64,000 bases of DNA from Microbacterium laevaniformans (GCF_016907555.1 NZ_JAFBCE010000001.1:372001-436000); one strand, 5' to 3'; shown: positions 8,141-18,255, numbered from the stretch's first letter. Numbers and translations are program-made. Notes: generated by a model from the sequence alone, not told the origin.

Positions 8141-9475
8141 ATGGTTCATCGCAACAAGGCGCTGATCGCCGCGTTTGCGCTCGCGGGCGCTGCGTCGCTC
8201 GCCCTCGCAGGGTGTTCGAGCTCGGGTGGGGGCGGCGCCACGACGGCTCCCACGGCAACCTCGACGGGGTCGGCGGACCCTGCCGCCGCCTGCAAGCCCG
8301 GCACGCCCTCGACCGGACCGTTCACGCTCGCGACGATCCTGCCGCAGACCGGCTCGCTGGCCTACCTCAACCCGCCCGCCGAGGCCGGCTACGGCCTCGC
8401 CGTCGAGGACATCGACGCCGCCGGCGGCGTGCTCGGCCAGCCGATCAAGGTCGGCCCGATCACCGACTCCGGCGCCTCGTCGGACCTGTCGGTCTCCACC
8501 GCCTCGGCTGCGCAGATCGCGTCGTCGGACGCGCAGGTCGTGCTCGGTGCCGAGTCCTCGAGCGTCAGCCTCAACTTCGTCGACACCATCGTCTCGAAGT
8601 GCAAGGTGCAGATCTCGCCCGCGAACACCGCGACCGAGCTCTCCGGCTACTCCAGCTACTACTTCCGCACCGCTCCGCCGGACACGGTGCAGGGCTCGGC
8701 GCTGGGCAACCTCGTCATCGGTGACGGCGTCCAGAAGGTCGCGTTCATCGTCTTCAACGACGCGTACGGCACCGGCCTGCGCGATGTCGTCGAAGACACC
8801 GTCACCAAGGCGGGCGGCGAAGTCGTCTACGGCGCCAAGGGCAAGGGTCAGGAGTTCGCTCCCGGGCAGAAGACCTTCTCGTCCGAGGTGTCGGCGGCTC
8901 TGGCGGCCAAGCCCGACGCGATCGTGATCCTCGCCTTCGACGAGACCAAGCAGATCGTCCCCGAGCTGAAGGCTCAGGGCTGGGATCTGTCGAAGACGTA
9001 CCTCGTCGACGGCAACACGGCCGACTACAGCAAGGACTTCGAGGCGGGCACGCTCACCGGCGCCCAGGGCACCATTCCCGGCGCCCAGCCCGACCCCGAG
9101 TTCAAGCAGCGCCTCGTGGACTTCTACAAGAAGAGCGCGAACGCCGACCTGAAGGACTTCTCGTACGCTCCCGAGTCCTACGACGCCATCGTGCTCGCCG
9201 CGCTGGCTGCCGAGAAGGGCAAGGGCACCGACGGTCCGACGATCCAGGCGAACCTCGCCGCGGTCTCGGGCACCACCAACGGTGAGAAGTGCTCCGACTA
9301 CGCCTCGTGCCTCGCGCTCATCAAGAGCGGCAAGGACATCACGTACACGGGTAAGGCGGGCATCGGTCCCTTCAACTCCCAGAACGACCCGTCGAGCGCC
9401 TACATCGGCATCTACAAGTTCGACACCAACAACACTCCCGTCTTCCAGAAGTCCATCCAGGGCTCCGTGAACTGA
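8141..9475 (+). CDS. ABC transporter substrate-binding lipoprotein, branched-chain amino acid type (LivK/LivJ-like)
   Basis: A 444-residue lipoprotein. The signal peptide ends in the lipobox LALAGC (Cys near residue 25), followed by a Ser/Gly/Thr linker and a Peripla_BP_6 two-lobe binding domain beginning FTLATILPQTGSLAYLNPP. FRTAPPDTVQGSALGNL and the FIVFNDAYGTGLRDVVEDTV strand-helix are typical of this class, which binds branched-chain amino acids, amides or urea; the exact ligand cannot be read. ATG 8141 has an AAAGGGAAG ribosome site. The matching permease and ATPase genes (livHMGF) lie downstream on the opposite strand, separated by an insertion sequence. Confidence 0.88.
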   Translation: MVHRNKALIAAFALAGAASLALAGCSSSGGGGATTAPTATSTGSADPAAACKPGTPSTGPFTLATILPQTGSLAYLNPPAEAGYGLAVEDIDAAGGVLGQPIKVGPITDSGASSDLSVSTASAAQIASSDAQVVLGAESSSVSLNFVDTIVSKCKVQISPANTATELSGYSSYYFRTAPPDTVQGSALGNLVIGDGVQKVAFIVFNDAYGTGLRDVVEDTVTKAGGEVVYGAKGKGQEFAPGQKTFSSEVSAALAAKPDAIVILAFDETKQIVPELKAQGWDLSKTYLVDGNTADYSKDFEAGTLTGAQGTIPGAQPDPEFKQRLVDFYKKSANADLKDFSYAPESYDAIVLAALAAEKGKGTDGPTIQANLAAVSGTTNGEKCSDYASCLALIKSGKDITYTGKAGIGPFNSQNDPSSAYIGIYKFDTNNTPVFQKSIQGSVN

Positions 9476-9487
9476 CACCCACGCACG

Positions 9488-9525
9488 AAAGAAGGGGCGG
9501 ATGCTGCGGCATCCGCCCCTTCTTT
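9488..9525 (+). terminator. Bidirectional terminator cut by the IS insertion
   Basis: AAAGAAGGGGCGGATGC and GCATCCGCCCCTTCTTT form a perfect 17-bp stem with a 4-base loop. It lies between two convergent transcription units and flanks with A and T runs suit termination both ways. The last eight bases of the stem, CCTTCTTT, are the target duplicated by the IS. Confidence 0.85.
9518..9525. repeat. Left copy of the 8-bp target-site duplication
   Basis: CCTTCTTT directly abuts the left terminal inverted repeat; the identical sequence follows the right end. Confidence 0.93.
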
Positions 9526-10948
9526 GGCTCTTCGCAGATGAGGGTGTAGTCGTGGGCCGGCTGGTGGTTCGCGGATAGGCGTCGAGGTCTTCCAGGATGG
9601 AAGTTCCTACGCTGCCCATCCGAAAGACCTCGACGTGCACCACCCTACGTTCGCGACCCCTGACCTGACCACGTTCTGCCGCCTCGACGAGCTCGGCCTC
9701 GAGGCTGTTGGACAGCTGCTCGAGCCAGACCGGGCAGTGCTTGAGTGCCGTGTCATCAATGATGACCCGTGGTGCCGGAAGTGCGGTGCGGAGGGCGTGG
9801 CGCGTGACACGGTCACGCGGCCGCTCGCGCATGAGCCGTTCGGGCACCGGCCGACGACGCTGCTGATCCGGGTGCGCCGCTACCGGTGCGCGCACTGCCG
9901 GCGCACCTGGCGGCAGGACACGACGAAAGCGGCGGCGCCACGGGCGAAGATCTCGCGCGGCGGGATCGGGTGGGCACTCACCACGATCGTGGTCGACCAC
10001 CTCACCGTCTCCCGCGCCGCAGCAGGACTCGGGGTGTCGTGGCACACCGCGAACACCGCGATCCTCGCCGAAGGCAAGCGACGGCTGATCGACGACCCCA
10101 CGCGGTTCGATGGGGTGACCACGATCGGTGTCGACGAGCACGTCTGGCGCCACACACGGTTCGGCGACAAGTACGTGACCGTGATCATCGACCTCACCCC
10201 GGTCCGCGAGAAGAGCGGCCCGGCCCGGCTGCTGGACATGGTCGAGGGGCGGTCGAAGCAGGTGTTCAAGCAGTGGCTCGCCGCCCGGCCCGCGGACTGG
10301 TCGAAGGCGATCGAGGTGGTCGCGATGGATGGGTTCAGCGGGTTCAAGACCGCCGCGGCCGAGGAACTCCCCGACGCCGTCCCCGTCATGGACCCGTTCC
10401 ACGTCGTCCGCCTCGCCGGCGACGCCCTGGACCGCACCCGGCAGCGTGTTCAGCAGGACAACCTCGGCCACCGCGGCCACGCCGGTGACCCGCTCTACGG
10501 TGTCCGCCGCACCCTTCACACCGGCGCGAGCTTGCTCACCGAGAAGCAGACCGCACGCCTCGACGCGGTGTTCGCCGCCGAGGAGCACATCGAGGTCGAA
10601 GCGACCTGGGGCATCTACCAGCGCATCGTCGCGGCCTACCGCGAACCCGACAAGAACAAGGCCAAGGAGATGATGCGCGCAGTGATCGACGCCGTCAGCA
10701 GCGGCGTCCCCGCCGCTCTCACCGAGATCCGCCGACTCGGGCGGACCTTGAAGCAGCGCGCAGCCGACGTGCTCGCGTTCTTCGACCGCCCCGGCACCTC
10801 GAACGGACCCACCGAGGCAATCAACGGGCGCCTCGAACACCTCCGCGGATCGGCCCTGGGCTTCCGCAACCTGACTCACTACATCGCGCGGTCGCTGCTC
10901 GAAGCCGGCGGCTTCAGACCACTCCTACACCCTCGATTGCGATGAGCC
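9526..10948 (+). mobile_element. Complete ISL3-family insertion sequence, 1423 bp
   Basis: The left end reads GGCTCTTCGCAGATGAGGGT and the right end, reverse complemented, GGCTCATCGCAATCGAGGGT; over 30 bases about 24 match. It contains one intact transposase gene. It is flanked by an exact 8-bp duplication CCTTCTTT (9518-9525 and 10949-10956), the size ISL3 elements make. Family length, terminal sequence and duplication all agree. The stop codon of the transposase lies inside the right terminal repeat. The element contains no GGATGCC/GGCATCC word, unlike the DNA around it, which fits a foreign origin. Confidence 0.95.
9635..10945 (+). CDS. ISL3-family transposase
   Basis: A full-length 436-residue DDE transposase. 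The N-terminus has a zinc-ribbon pair of CxxC motifs (WCRKCG and RCAHCRRTW), followed by a helix-turn-helix region, then the catalytic core: first Asp in TTIGVDEHVW, second Asp in VVAMDGFSGFK, and Glu in GPTEAINGRLEHLRG near the C-terminus. No frameshift or stop interrupts it, so the element is probably still mobile or was until recently. GTG 9635 is the first plausible start inside the left end. The insertion is in an intergenic terminator and disrupts no gene. Confidence 0.95.
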   Translation: MHHPTFATPDLTTFCRLDELGLEAVGQLLEPDRAVLECRVINDDPWCRKCGAEGVARDTVTRPLAHEPFGHRPTTLLIRVRRYRCAHCRRTWRQDTTKAAAPRAKISRGGIGWALTTIVVDHLTVSRAAAGLGVSWHTANTAILAEGKRRLIDDPTRFDGVTTIGVDEHVWRHTRFGDKYVTVIIDLTPVREKSGPARLLDMVEGRSKQVFKQWLAARPADWSKAIEVVAMDGFSGFKTAAAEELPDAVPVMDPFHVVRLAGDALDRTRQRVQQDNLGHRGHAGDPLYGVRRTLHTGASLLTEKQTARLDAVFAAEEHIEVEATWGIYQRIVAAYREPDKNKAKEMMRAVIDAVSSGVPAALTEIRRLGRTLKQRAADVLAFFDRPGTSNGPTEAINGRLEHLRGSALGFRNLTHYIARSLLEAGGFRPLLHPRLR

Positions 10949-10956
10949 CCTTCTTT
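10949..10956. repeat. Right copy of the 8-bp target-site duplication
   Basis: CCTTCTTT follows directly after the right terminal inverted repeat and matches the left copy exactly, so little time has passed since insertion. Confidence 0.93.
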
Positions 10957-10967
10957 CCCTTGAGCGG

Positions 10968-11753
10968 TCAGTCCGAGTGCGACGCCTCGACATCCGCGGC
11001 GAGCGTGCCGAGGTACAGCTCGATGACCTTCGGGTCCTTCGCGAGTTCGCGACCCGCGCCCTCGTAGGCGTTGCGGCCCTGGTCGAGGACGTAGGCGCGG
11101 TCGCAGATCTGCAGGCAGCGGCGGGCGTTCTGCTCCACCATGATGATGGTCACGCCGGTCTTGTTGATCTCCCGCGTGCGGATGAACGTCTCGTCCTGCC
11201 GAACGGGCGACAGGCCCGCGCTGGGCTCGTCCAACAGCAGCACCTTCGGCTTCATCATGAGGGCGCGGGCCATGGCGACCGACTGGCGCTCGCCGCCGGA
11301 GAGCGATCCGGCGCGCTGCTTGCGACGCTCGCCCAGCACGGGAAAGAGCTCCCAGATCTCGGCGACGCGGCTCTGGAACTCCTTGGGTCGCAAGAACATG
11401 CCCATCTGCATGTTCTCCTCGATCGTCAGGGAGGGAAAGACGTTGTTCGTCTGGGGAACGAAGCCGATCCCTGCCTGCACGAGCTGGTTGGCCTTCTGGT
11501 TGGTGATGTCCTCGCCCTCCAGCGTGACGGCGCCGGAGCGGACGTTCACGAGTCCGAAGAGAGCCTTCAGCAGCGTCGACTTGCCGGCGCCGTTGGGACC
11601 GATGATCCCGACGAGCTCACCGGGAAACGCCTCCAGCGTGCAGTCGTTGAGGATGTTGACGCCCGGCAGGTACCCGGCGACGAGGCTGTCGGCTTTGACG
11701 ACGGGCGTCGCCGTCGGCGCCTCGGGCGCCGCAGCGGCGGATGGCATGCTCAT
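10968..11753 (-). CDS. livF: Branched-chain amino acid type ABC transporter ATP-binding protein LivF
   Basis: A 261-residue ATPase of the HAAT family, one of two that power the LivHM permease pair. Visible are Walker A GPNGAGKST, the Q-loop in GFVPQTNNVFPSL, signature LSGGERQ, Walker B VLLLDEPSAGL and the switch His region MVEQNARRCL; the short LivF-type C-terminus follows. The start is taken as the ATG at 11753, which overlaps the livG stop by 4 bp (ATGA). It is the last gene of the livHMGF operon and ends 12 bp from the right copy of the IS target duplication, so its original terminator was the stem that the IS split. Confidence 0.93.
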   Translation of the reverse strand: MSMPSAAAAPEAPTATPVVKADSLVAGYLPGVNILNDCTLEAFPGELVGIIGPNGAGKSTLLKALFGLVNVRSGAVTLEGEDITNQKANQLVQAGIGFVPQTNNVFPSLTIEENMQMGMFLRPKEFQSRVAEIWELFPVLGERRKQRAGSLSGGERQSVAMARALMMKPKVLLLDEPSAGLSPVRQDETFIRTREINKTGVTIIMVEQNARRCLQICDRAYVLDQGRNAYEGAGRELAKDPKVIELYLGTLAADVEASHSD

Positions 11754-12763
11754 TTGTGGTCGTCCTCCTGCTCGGCCTCGGCTTCGACCTCGGCCTCGAT
11801 CTGGGTGATGAGGCCGGTGTTCACGGCGGCATCGTCGCCGAGATCGGTGTCGTGGTACGCGCCCAGGTAGGCGTCGATCACGGCCGGGTTCTTCATGACG
11901 CGCTCCGGATCGCCCTCGGCGACCACCTCGCCCTGGGCCATGACGACCACCCAGTCGGAGATGTGGCGCACCATGTGCATGTCGTGCTCGACGAACAGCA
12001 CGGTCGTGCCGTCGTTGCGCAGCGCCTGGATGTGCTCGAGCAGGCTCTGCGTCAGCGCGGGGTTGACGCCGGCCATGGGCTCGTCGAGCATGATCATCTT
12101 CGGATCGCTCATGAGGGCCCGAGCCATCTCGAGGAGCTTCTTCTGCCCGCCGGAGAGGCTTCCGGCCATGTCGTCGCGCTTGGTGTCGAGCTTGAAGCGC
12201 TGCAGCAGCTCCTCGGCTTTGGCGATGTTCGCCTTCTCGGCGTCGCCCCACAGTGGCTTGATGAGGCCGACCGCCAGGTTCTCGCCGGGGTTGTCCTTCG
12301 CGCCGATCAGCATGTTGTCCAGCACCGTCATGCGCGACAGCGCCTTCGTCAGCTGGAACGTGCGCACCATGCCGGCGCGGGCCACCTTGGATGCCGCGGT
12401 GTTGCCGAGCGTGCGCCCGTCGAACGACCACTTGGCAGCCTCGGCCGGTGAAGGCCCCCCGAAGAGCTTCTTCGCCGACGACGGCTTGTCGAAGCCGGTG
12501 ATGAGGTTGAAGAACGTGGTCTTGCCGGCGCCGTTCGGGCCGATCAGCGCCGTGATCGCGCCGCGCTGCACCTCGAGGTGATCGACGTCGACGGCCGTCA
12601 TCCCGCCGAAGCGTCGAACGATGTTGTCGACCACGAGGATGGGATCGGGCTTGGCCGAGCCGGGCGTCTCCGCGACGTTCAGCAGCGTGGAGCGGATGGC
12701 CTGTGTGATCGCGCCGGGCTCCTGCGAGACCGGAACGGCGCGGTCGGCGGTCTGGTCAGGCAT
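11750..12763 (-). CDS. livG: Branched-chain amino acid type ABC transporter ATP-binding protein LivG
   Basis: A 337-residue HAAT-family ATPase. An N-terminal extension of about 40 residues precedes the ABC domain, which has Walker A GPNGAGKTT, the LivG-type insertion with VARTFQLTK-like VRTFQLTKALSRM, signature LSGGQKKLLEMARAL, Walker B IMLDEPMAGVNP and the switch His in VEHDMHMVRHI. It ends with an unusual acidic tail of about 25 residues, rich in Glu and Asp, not part of the standard fold. Overlaps livM by 8 bp and livF by 4 bp. Confidence 0.93.
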   Translation of the reverse strand: MPDQTADRAVPVSQEPGAITQAIRSTLLNVAETPGSAKPDPILVVDNIVRRFGGMTAVDVDHLEVQRGAITALIGPNGAGKTTFFNLITGFDKPSSAKKLFGGPSPAEAAKWSFDGRTLGNTAASKVARAGMVRTFQLTKALSRMTVLDNMLIGAKDNPGENLAVGLIKPLWGDAEKANIAKAEELLQRFKLDTKRDDMAGSLSGGQKKLLEMARALMSDPKMIMLDEPMAGVNPALTQSLLEHIQALRNDGTTVLFVEHDMHMVRHISDWVVVMAQGEVVAEGDPERVMKNPAVIDAYLGAYHDTDLGDDAAVNTGLITQIEAEVEAEAEQEDDHK

Positions 12764-13751
12764 TGAAGCTCAACTCCTTCTTATTGCCGAGGATGCCCTG
12801 TGGTCGGAAGATCACCAGCAGCATGAGAGCGATGCCGATCAGCACCCACGACAGCCACTGCGTCTGCTGCGTGTTGAGGATCGACGCCGGGATGTACTCG
12901 CCGGCGATCTGCACGATCGCGATGCGCACGACGAAGAAGATGATCGATCCCAGCAGCGGGCCGAAGATCGTGGCGGCGCCGCCCAGCAGCATGATCGTCC
13001 ACAGGTTGAACGTGAGCGGACGCCCGAAGCCGTCGGGCTGCACGGAGGCCGGCAGCACCACCAGGATGCCGGCGATGCCGCCGAGCACACCGCCGATGAT
13101 GAGAGCCTGCATCTTGTAGGAGTACGAGCTCTTGCCGAGGCTGCGCACGGCGTCCTCGTCCTCGCGGATGCCCTTGAGCACGCGACCCCACGGGCTGCGC
13201 ATGGCCAGCCAGGTGAACAGCAGGGCGATGGCGACGAGGGCCCAGGCGACCAGGCGCGTCCACCAGTCGTTGCCCGACCCCGGGTCGGTGTTGGGGTACG
13301 AGAACCACAGGATCTGCGTGGTGCCCGGAGGCAGGATCGACAGGCTCGTGAACGCTCCGCGGTATTCGGGTCCGACGAGGCCCGTCGATCCGCCGGTCAC
13401 GCCGGCGAGGGCGGACAGGCGTCCGACCATGCGCACGATCTCCGCCGCACAGATCGTGACGATCGCGAGGTAGTCGCCGCGCAGGCGCAGGGTCGGGATG
13501 CCGAGCACGAACGCGAACACGACGCAGGCCACGATCGCGACGAGAACGCCGAGCCAGAAGCCGCCGCCGTTGATGACGGTGATCGCGAACCCGTAGGCGC
13601 CGAGGAGCATGAAGCCCGCCTGCCCCATGTTCATGAGGCCCGTGTATCCGAAGTGGATGTTCAGGCCGATCGCCGCGATGACGTACGCGGCGGTGATCGG
13701 TGCGATCGCGGTCTCGGTGAGCTGCTGCAGCAGCGTGATCCAGAAGTCCAT
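12756..13751 (-). CDS. livM: Branched-chain amino acid type ABC transporter permease LivM
   Basis: A 331-residue integral membrane protein with eight or nine hydrophobic segments. The opening GLNIHFGYTGLMNMGQAGFMLLGAY is the conserved N-terminal LivM region, RLRGDYLAIVTICAAEIVRM is the cytoplasmic coupling segment, and the C-terminus reads IFRPQGILG, as in most LivM proteins. It forms a heterodimer with LivH in the inner membrane. A gap of only 10 bp separates it from livH upstream. Confidence 0.93.
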   Translation of the reverse strand: MDFWITLLQQLTETAIAPITAAYVIAAIGLNIHFGYTGLMNMGQAGFMLLGAYGFAITVINGGGFWLGVLVAIVACVVFAFVLGIPTLRLRGDYLAIVTICAAEIVRMVGRLSALAGVTGGSTGLVGPEYRGAFTSLSILPPGTTQILWFSYPNTDPGSGNDWWTRLVAWALVAIALLFTWLAMRSPWGRVLKGIREDEDAVRSLGKSSYSYKMQALIIGGVLGGIAGILVVLPASVQPDGFGRPLTFNLWTIMLLGGAATIFGPLLGSIIFFVVRIAIVQIAGEYIPASILNTQQTQWLSWVLIGIALMLLVIFRPQGILGNKKELSFNA

Positions 13752-13761
13752 GGCCCTCTCC

Positions 13762-15102
13762 TTAGCCGACTCGCTCGGCGCGGCCGAAGATGCCCTGCGG
13801 CCGGAACAGCAGGATGACGATGAGCAGTGCGAGCGCCGTGGCGTACTTCAGATCGCCCGGCAGCCAGATGTTCGTGAGTTCGACGATGAGGCCGATGACC
13901 ATCGCGCCGGCGAACGCGCCGAACGCGGTGCCGAGTCCGCCGAGGGTGACGGCGGCGAACAGCAGCAGCAGCAGTTGGCCGCCGGTCTCCCAGCCGATGC
14001 CGTTGAGCACGAGGCCGAGCAGCACGCCGGCGAGACCCGCGAGGCCCGAGGCGAGGATCCAGACGCCGCGGATGACCTTGTCGACGTCGATGCCGGATGC
14101 CGAGGCCAGCGCGGGGTTGTCGGAGACCGCGCGGGTGGCGCGACCGAAGCGCGTGTACATCAGGCCGAGCCCGACAGCCGCGATGGCGACGATCGCGATC
14201 CCCATCGCGACGTACGACTGGATGGTCAGGGTGACGCCGAAGATGGTCACGGTGGTGGGGTTCGACTTGTCGATGCGCACCGTTCCCGCGCCGATCCACA
14301 GCTGCACGACGTACTGCAGGGCGATCGACAGACCGATCGACACGATCATCATCTGGGTCAGACTCAGCCGGCGTCGGCGCAGCGGCTTCCACAGCCCGGC
14401 ATCCTGCACCCACCCCAGCGCCGCCATGACGACGACGGCGAGGCCGCCACCGAGCCAGAGGTTGCCGGTGAGCGAGGTGAGGAACCAGGCGAGCACGCCG
14501 CCGATGGTGACGAGCTCGCCGTGGGCGAAGTTGCTGAGGCCGGTGGTACCGAAGATGAGCGACAGCCCCAGCGAAGCGAGTGCCAGAAGCAGCCCCAGTC
14601 GGATGCCCTGCACCGCCTGCTGCCAGAACCGCGGCCAGTCGAACGCGCTCGCGCTGGCGGCGGCGCCGTCCGGGCTGTCGGAGAGCTTGAAGATCGCCGA
14701 GACGTCGGAGTGCAGCGTCACGCTGACCTCGCGCGAGTCGGCGCCGTCGAGGTACTGGCCCTGGGCGAGAGTCGCGGCATCCACCTTCACCGTGTAGGTG
14801 CCGTCCTTCGTGACGGCGAACACCCACCGCCCGGCGCTGTCGGTCGTCGTGGTCGGGCTGGCGCCGACGCCGGGGCCGGAGATCGTCAGTCCCACACCCA
14901 CCGCGGGTGAGCCGTCGCTCTGGCGGATCGTGCCCTGCACGCATGCGGTCGACGCGTCGGCCGAGCACGAGGGCGAGGCGGCCGCGGCGGGTTGCGCCGG
15001 CAGGAGCACCGCCAGCAGCGTGATCGCGGCGAACACAAGGGAGACGAGGAGGGCGACGCGTCGTCGCGGATGGACCTCGAGTCTCGCTGAGGACACGAGC
15101 AT
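13762..15102 (-). CDS. livH: LivH-type ABC permease with an N-terminal extracytoplasmic beta-sandwich domain
   Basis: A 446-residue protein, well above the roughly 290-300 residues of ordinary LivH. Residues 1-41 look like a signal peptide (basic start, 25-residue hydrophobic core, AxA cleavage motif). Residues 44-140 form a soluble domain with VQGTIRQSDGSPAVGVGLTI and DSAGRWVFAVTKDGTYTV, the pattern of carboxypeptidase-regulatory-like or prealbumin-like folds, and two Cys (46 and 54) that could pair outside the cell. From about residue 160 it is a normal LivH permease, with GTTGLSNFAHGELVTIGG and the coupling-loop RATRAVSDNPALASASGID. First gene of livHMGF. Confidence 0.9.
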   Translation of the reverse strand: MLVSSARLEVHPRRRVALLVSLVFAAITLLAVLLPAQPAAAASPSCSADASTACVQGTIRQSDGSPAVGVGLTISGPGVGASPTTTTDSAGRWVFAVTKDGTYTVKVDAATLAQGQYLDGADSREVSVTLHSDVSAIFKLSDSPDGAAASASAFDWPRFWQQAVQGIRLGLLLALASLGLSLIFGTTGLSNFAHGELVTIGGVLAWFLTSLTGNLWLGGGLAVVVMAALGWVQDAGLWKPLRRRRLSLTQMMIVSIGLSIALQYVVQLWIGAGTVRIDKSNPTTVTIFGVTLTIQSYVAMGIAIVAIAAVGLGLMYTRFGRATRAVSDNPALASASGIDVDKVIRGVWILASGLAGLAGVLLGLVLNGIGWETGGQLLLLLFAAVTLGGLGTAFGAFAGAMVIGLIVELTNIWLPGDLKYATALALLIVILLFRPQGIFGRAERVG

Positions 15103-16965
<1,863 letters not shown>

Positions 16966-16996
16966 GCGCGGCCCGCCGCGTCCGCGGCATCCGTCT

Positions 16997-17090
16997 CCGT
17001 GGTGTCACGAACTCCGCAGATTCGCACGAACTCCGCATCCATTCGCGTTATCGGGTGCGGAGTTCGTCACATTCTGCGGGGTTCGTGAAC
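16997..17090. repeat. Left copy of a 94-bp compound palindromic repeat flanking a DUF559 gene
   Basis: The 94 bp match 18059-18152 at 93 positions. Inside, CACGAACTCCGCA occurs twice on the left and its near-complement twice on the right (TGCGGAGTTCG and TGCGGGGTTCGTG), giving a nested hairpin of the form A-A-loop-A'-A'. It starts 32 bp after the guaB stop. Confidence 0.92.
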
Positions 17091-17165
17091 TCCTCCCCAA
17101 CCGCCGTCGTGAGGCTTCTCGCAACAGATGGAGCCCGCGGCGCCCGGTCGGGCGCGAGAGCCGGT

Positions 17166-17171
17166 CAGGAT
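17166..17171 (+). promoter_or_regulatory. -10-like box (CAGGAT) of the DUF559 gene
   Basis: CAGGAT ends 6 nt before ATG 17178, the same spacing as the other presumed leaderless starts in this window; it supports this ATG over the longer open frame from 17055, which begins inside the repeat. Confidence 0.35.
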
Positions 17172-17177
17172 GCCGGT

Positions 17178-18026
17178 ATGCAGCTCGTGCCCATCTCGGA
17201 CCGCCTCCGCGGCACGGCGGAGCACCGTCAGCAGCTGCGGGGTGAGGGGTACAGCGCCGAGCAGCTCCGCGCGGCGGTGCGGTCGGGAGCGGCAGAGCTC
17301 TTTCGCCGTGCGTGGTTCGTCGGTCGCGACGCGGCGAACGAGCTGCGCGAGGCCGCACGGTGGGGCGGGAGGATGACCTGCACCACGCTCGCGCGTCAGC
17401 GGGGGTGGTGGATGTCCGAGGGTATCGCGAACGAGCTGCACCTGCATTTCCCGCCCGGGTCGACGGGGCCCCGTGCCCCCTGGGACGGCGTCGCGCACTG
17501 GACACAGCCGGTCGCGCCTCTCGGACGTTCGCTCGTGGCAACCGTCGAGGATGCGCTCGCACACATCGCCGTGTGCGTGCCGCCGGAGCAGGCGATCGTG
17601 CTCTGGGAGTCGGCCGCCGGCGTCGAGCGCCTGGCGCCGGAGGCGCTGCGCGCGATCCGCTGGCCGTCACGTGCGGCGACGGCGCTCGCCGCGGAGATCA
17701 CGGGGCTGGCCGACTCCGGTCTCGAGGTGCTGGTGTGCCGTCCGTTGCGGCGGCTGCGGGTCCGCGTGCGCCAGCAGGTGTACCTCGCGGGCAGACCGGT
17801 CGACGTCCTGGTCGGCGAGTGGCTCGTCATCCAGATCGACGGCTGGGCGCATCACTCGTCGTCCACGCAGCGGTCGAAGGACATCTCCCACGACGTCGAG
17901 CTGCGTGTGCGCGGTTATACCGTGCTCCGCTTCTCCTACGCCCAGGTCGTGCACGACGCGGCCGCCGTCGAGCGCGCGATTCGCCGGGCGCTGGCCGCGG
18001 GCCTGCACGACATGCCCGCTCGGTAG
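17178..18026 (+). CDS. DUF559 protein (Vsr/restriction-endonuclease-like fold), bracketed by direct repeats
   Basis: A 282-residue protein of the DUF559 group, which has the Vsr/very-short-patch-repair endonuclease-like fold. The N-terminal half holds a short helical region (YSAEQLRAAVRSG) resembling the winged-helix start of AbiEi-type proteins. The C-terminal 110 residues have the endonuclease-like core: VRQQVYLAGRPVDVLVG, VIQIDGWAHHSS with acidic Asp, then KDISHDVELRVRGYTVLRFSYAQVV. The function of these abundant actinobacterial proteins is unknown. The gene lies alone between guaB and an ABC-F gene, with a 94-bp palindromic repeat on each side. A paralogue begins beyond 64000 on the minus strand. 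Confidence 0.8.
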   Translation: MQLVPISDRLRGTAEHRQQLRGEGYSAEQLRAAVRSGAAELFRRAWFVGRDAANELREAARWGGRMTCTTLARQRGWWMSEGIANELHLHFPPGSTGPRAPWDGVAHWTQPVAPLGRSLVATVEDALAHIAVCVPPEQAIVLWESAAGVERLAPEALRAIRWPSRAATALAAEITGLADSGLEVLVCRPLRRLRVRVRQQVYLAGRPVDVLVGEWLVIQIDGWAHHSSSTQRSKDISHDVELRVRGYTVLRFSYAQVVHDAAAVERAIRRALAAGLHDMPAR

Positions 18027-18058
18027 CGGCGGCACCGGGATCGGCTCGGCTGCGGCAT

Positions 18059-18152
18059 CCGTGGTGTCACGAACTCCGCAGATTCGCACGAACTCCGCAT
18101 CCATTCGCGTTATCTGGTGCGGAGTTCGTCACATTCTGCGGGGTTCGTGAAC
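18059..18152. repeat. Right copy of the 94-bp compound palindromic repeat
   Basis: Same orientation as the copy at 16997-17090, with a single difference in the central loop (TTATCTGG against TTATCGGG). It begins 32 bp after the DUF559 stop, just as the left copy begins 32 bp after the guaB stop. The two copies are 1062 bp apart, start to start. Confidence 0.92.
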
Positions 18153-18255
18153 CGGGCTCGCATCGGAGCCGGTCGGCCCGGTTCGCGCGGTCGAGGCGAG
18201 AACGGTGAGGCTGGTCGGCTCTGCGCCCGCCGCGGCGAGGGCGGAAGGACCCGCT

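Noticed and set aside
8075..10879. A 934-residue minus-strand open frame across the binding-protein gene and the IS
   Set aside because: It spans two unrelated genes and a terminator and has no recognisable protein features.
16997..18152. The 94-bp repeats as attachment sites of an integrated element
   Set aside because: No integrase, no tRNA gene and no phage or plasmid gene lies between them; only the DUF559 gene. The repeats are strongly palindromic, unlike typical att cores.
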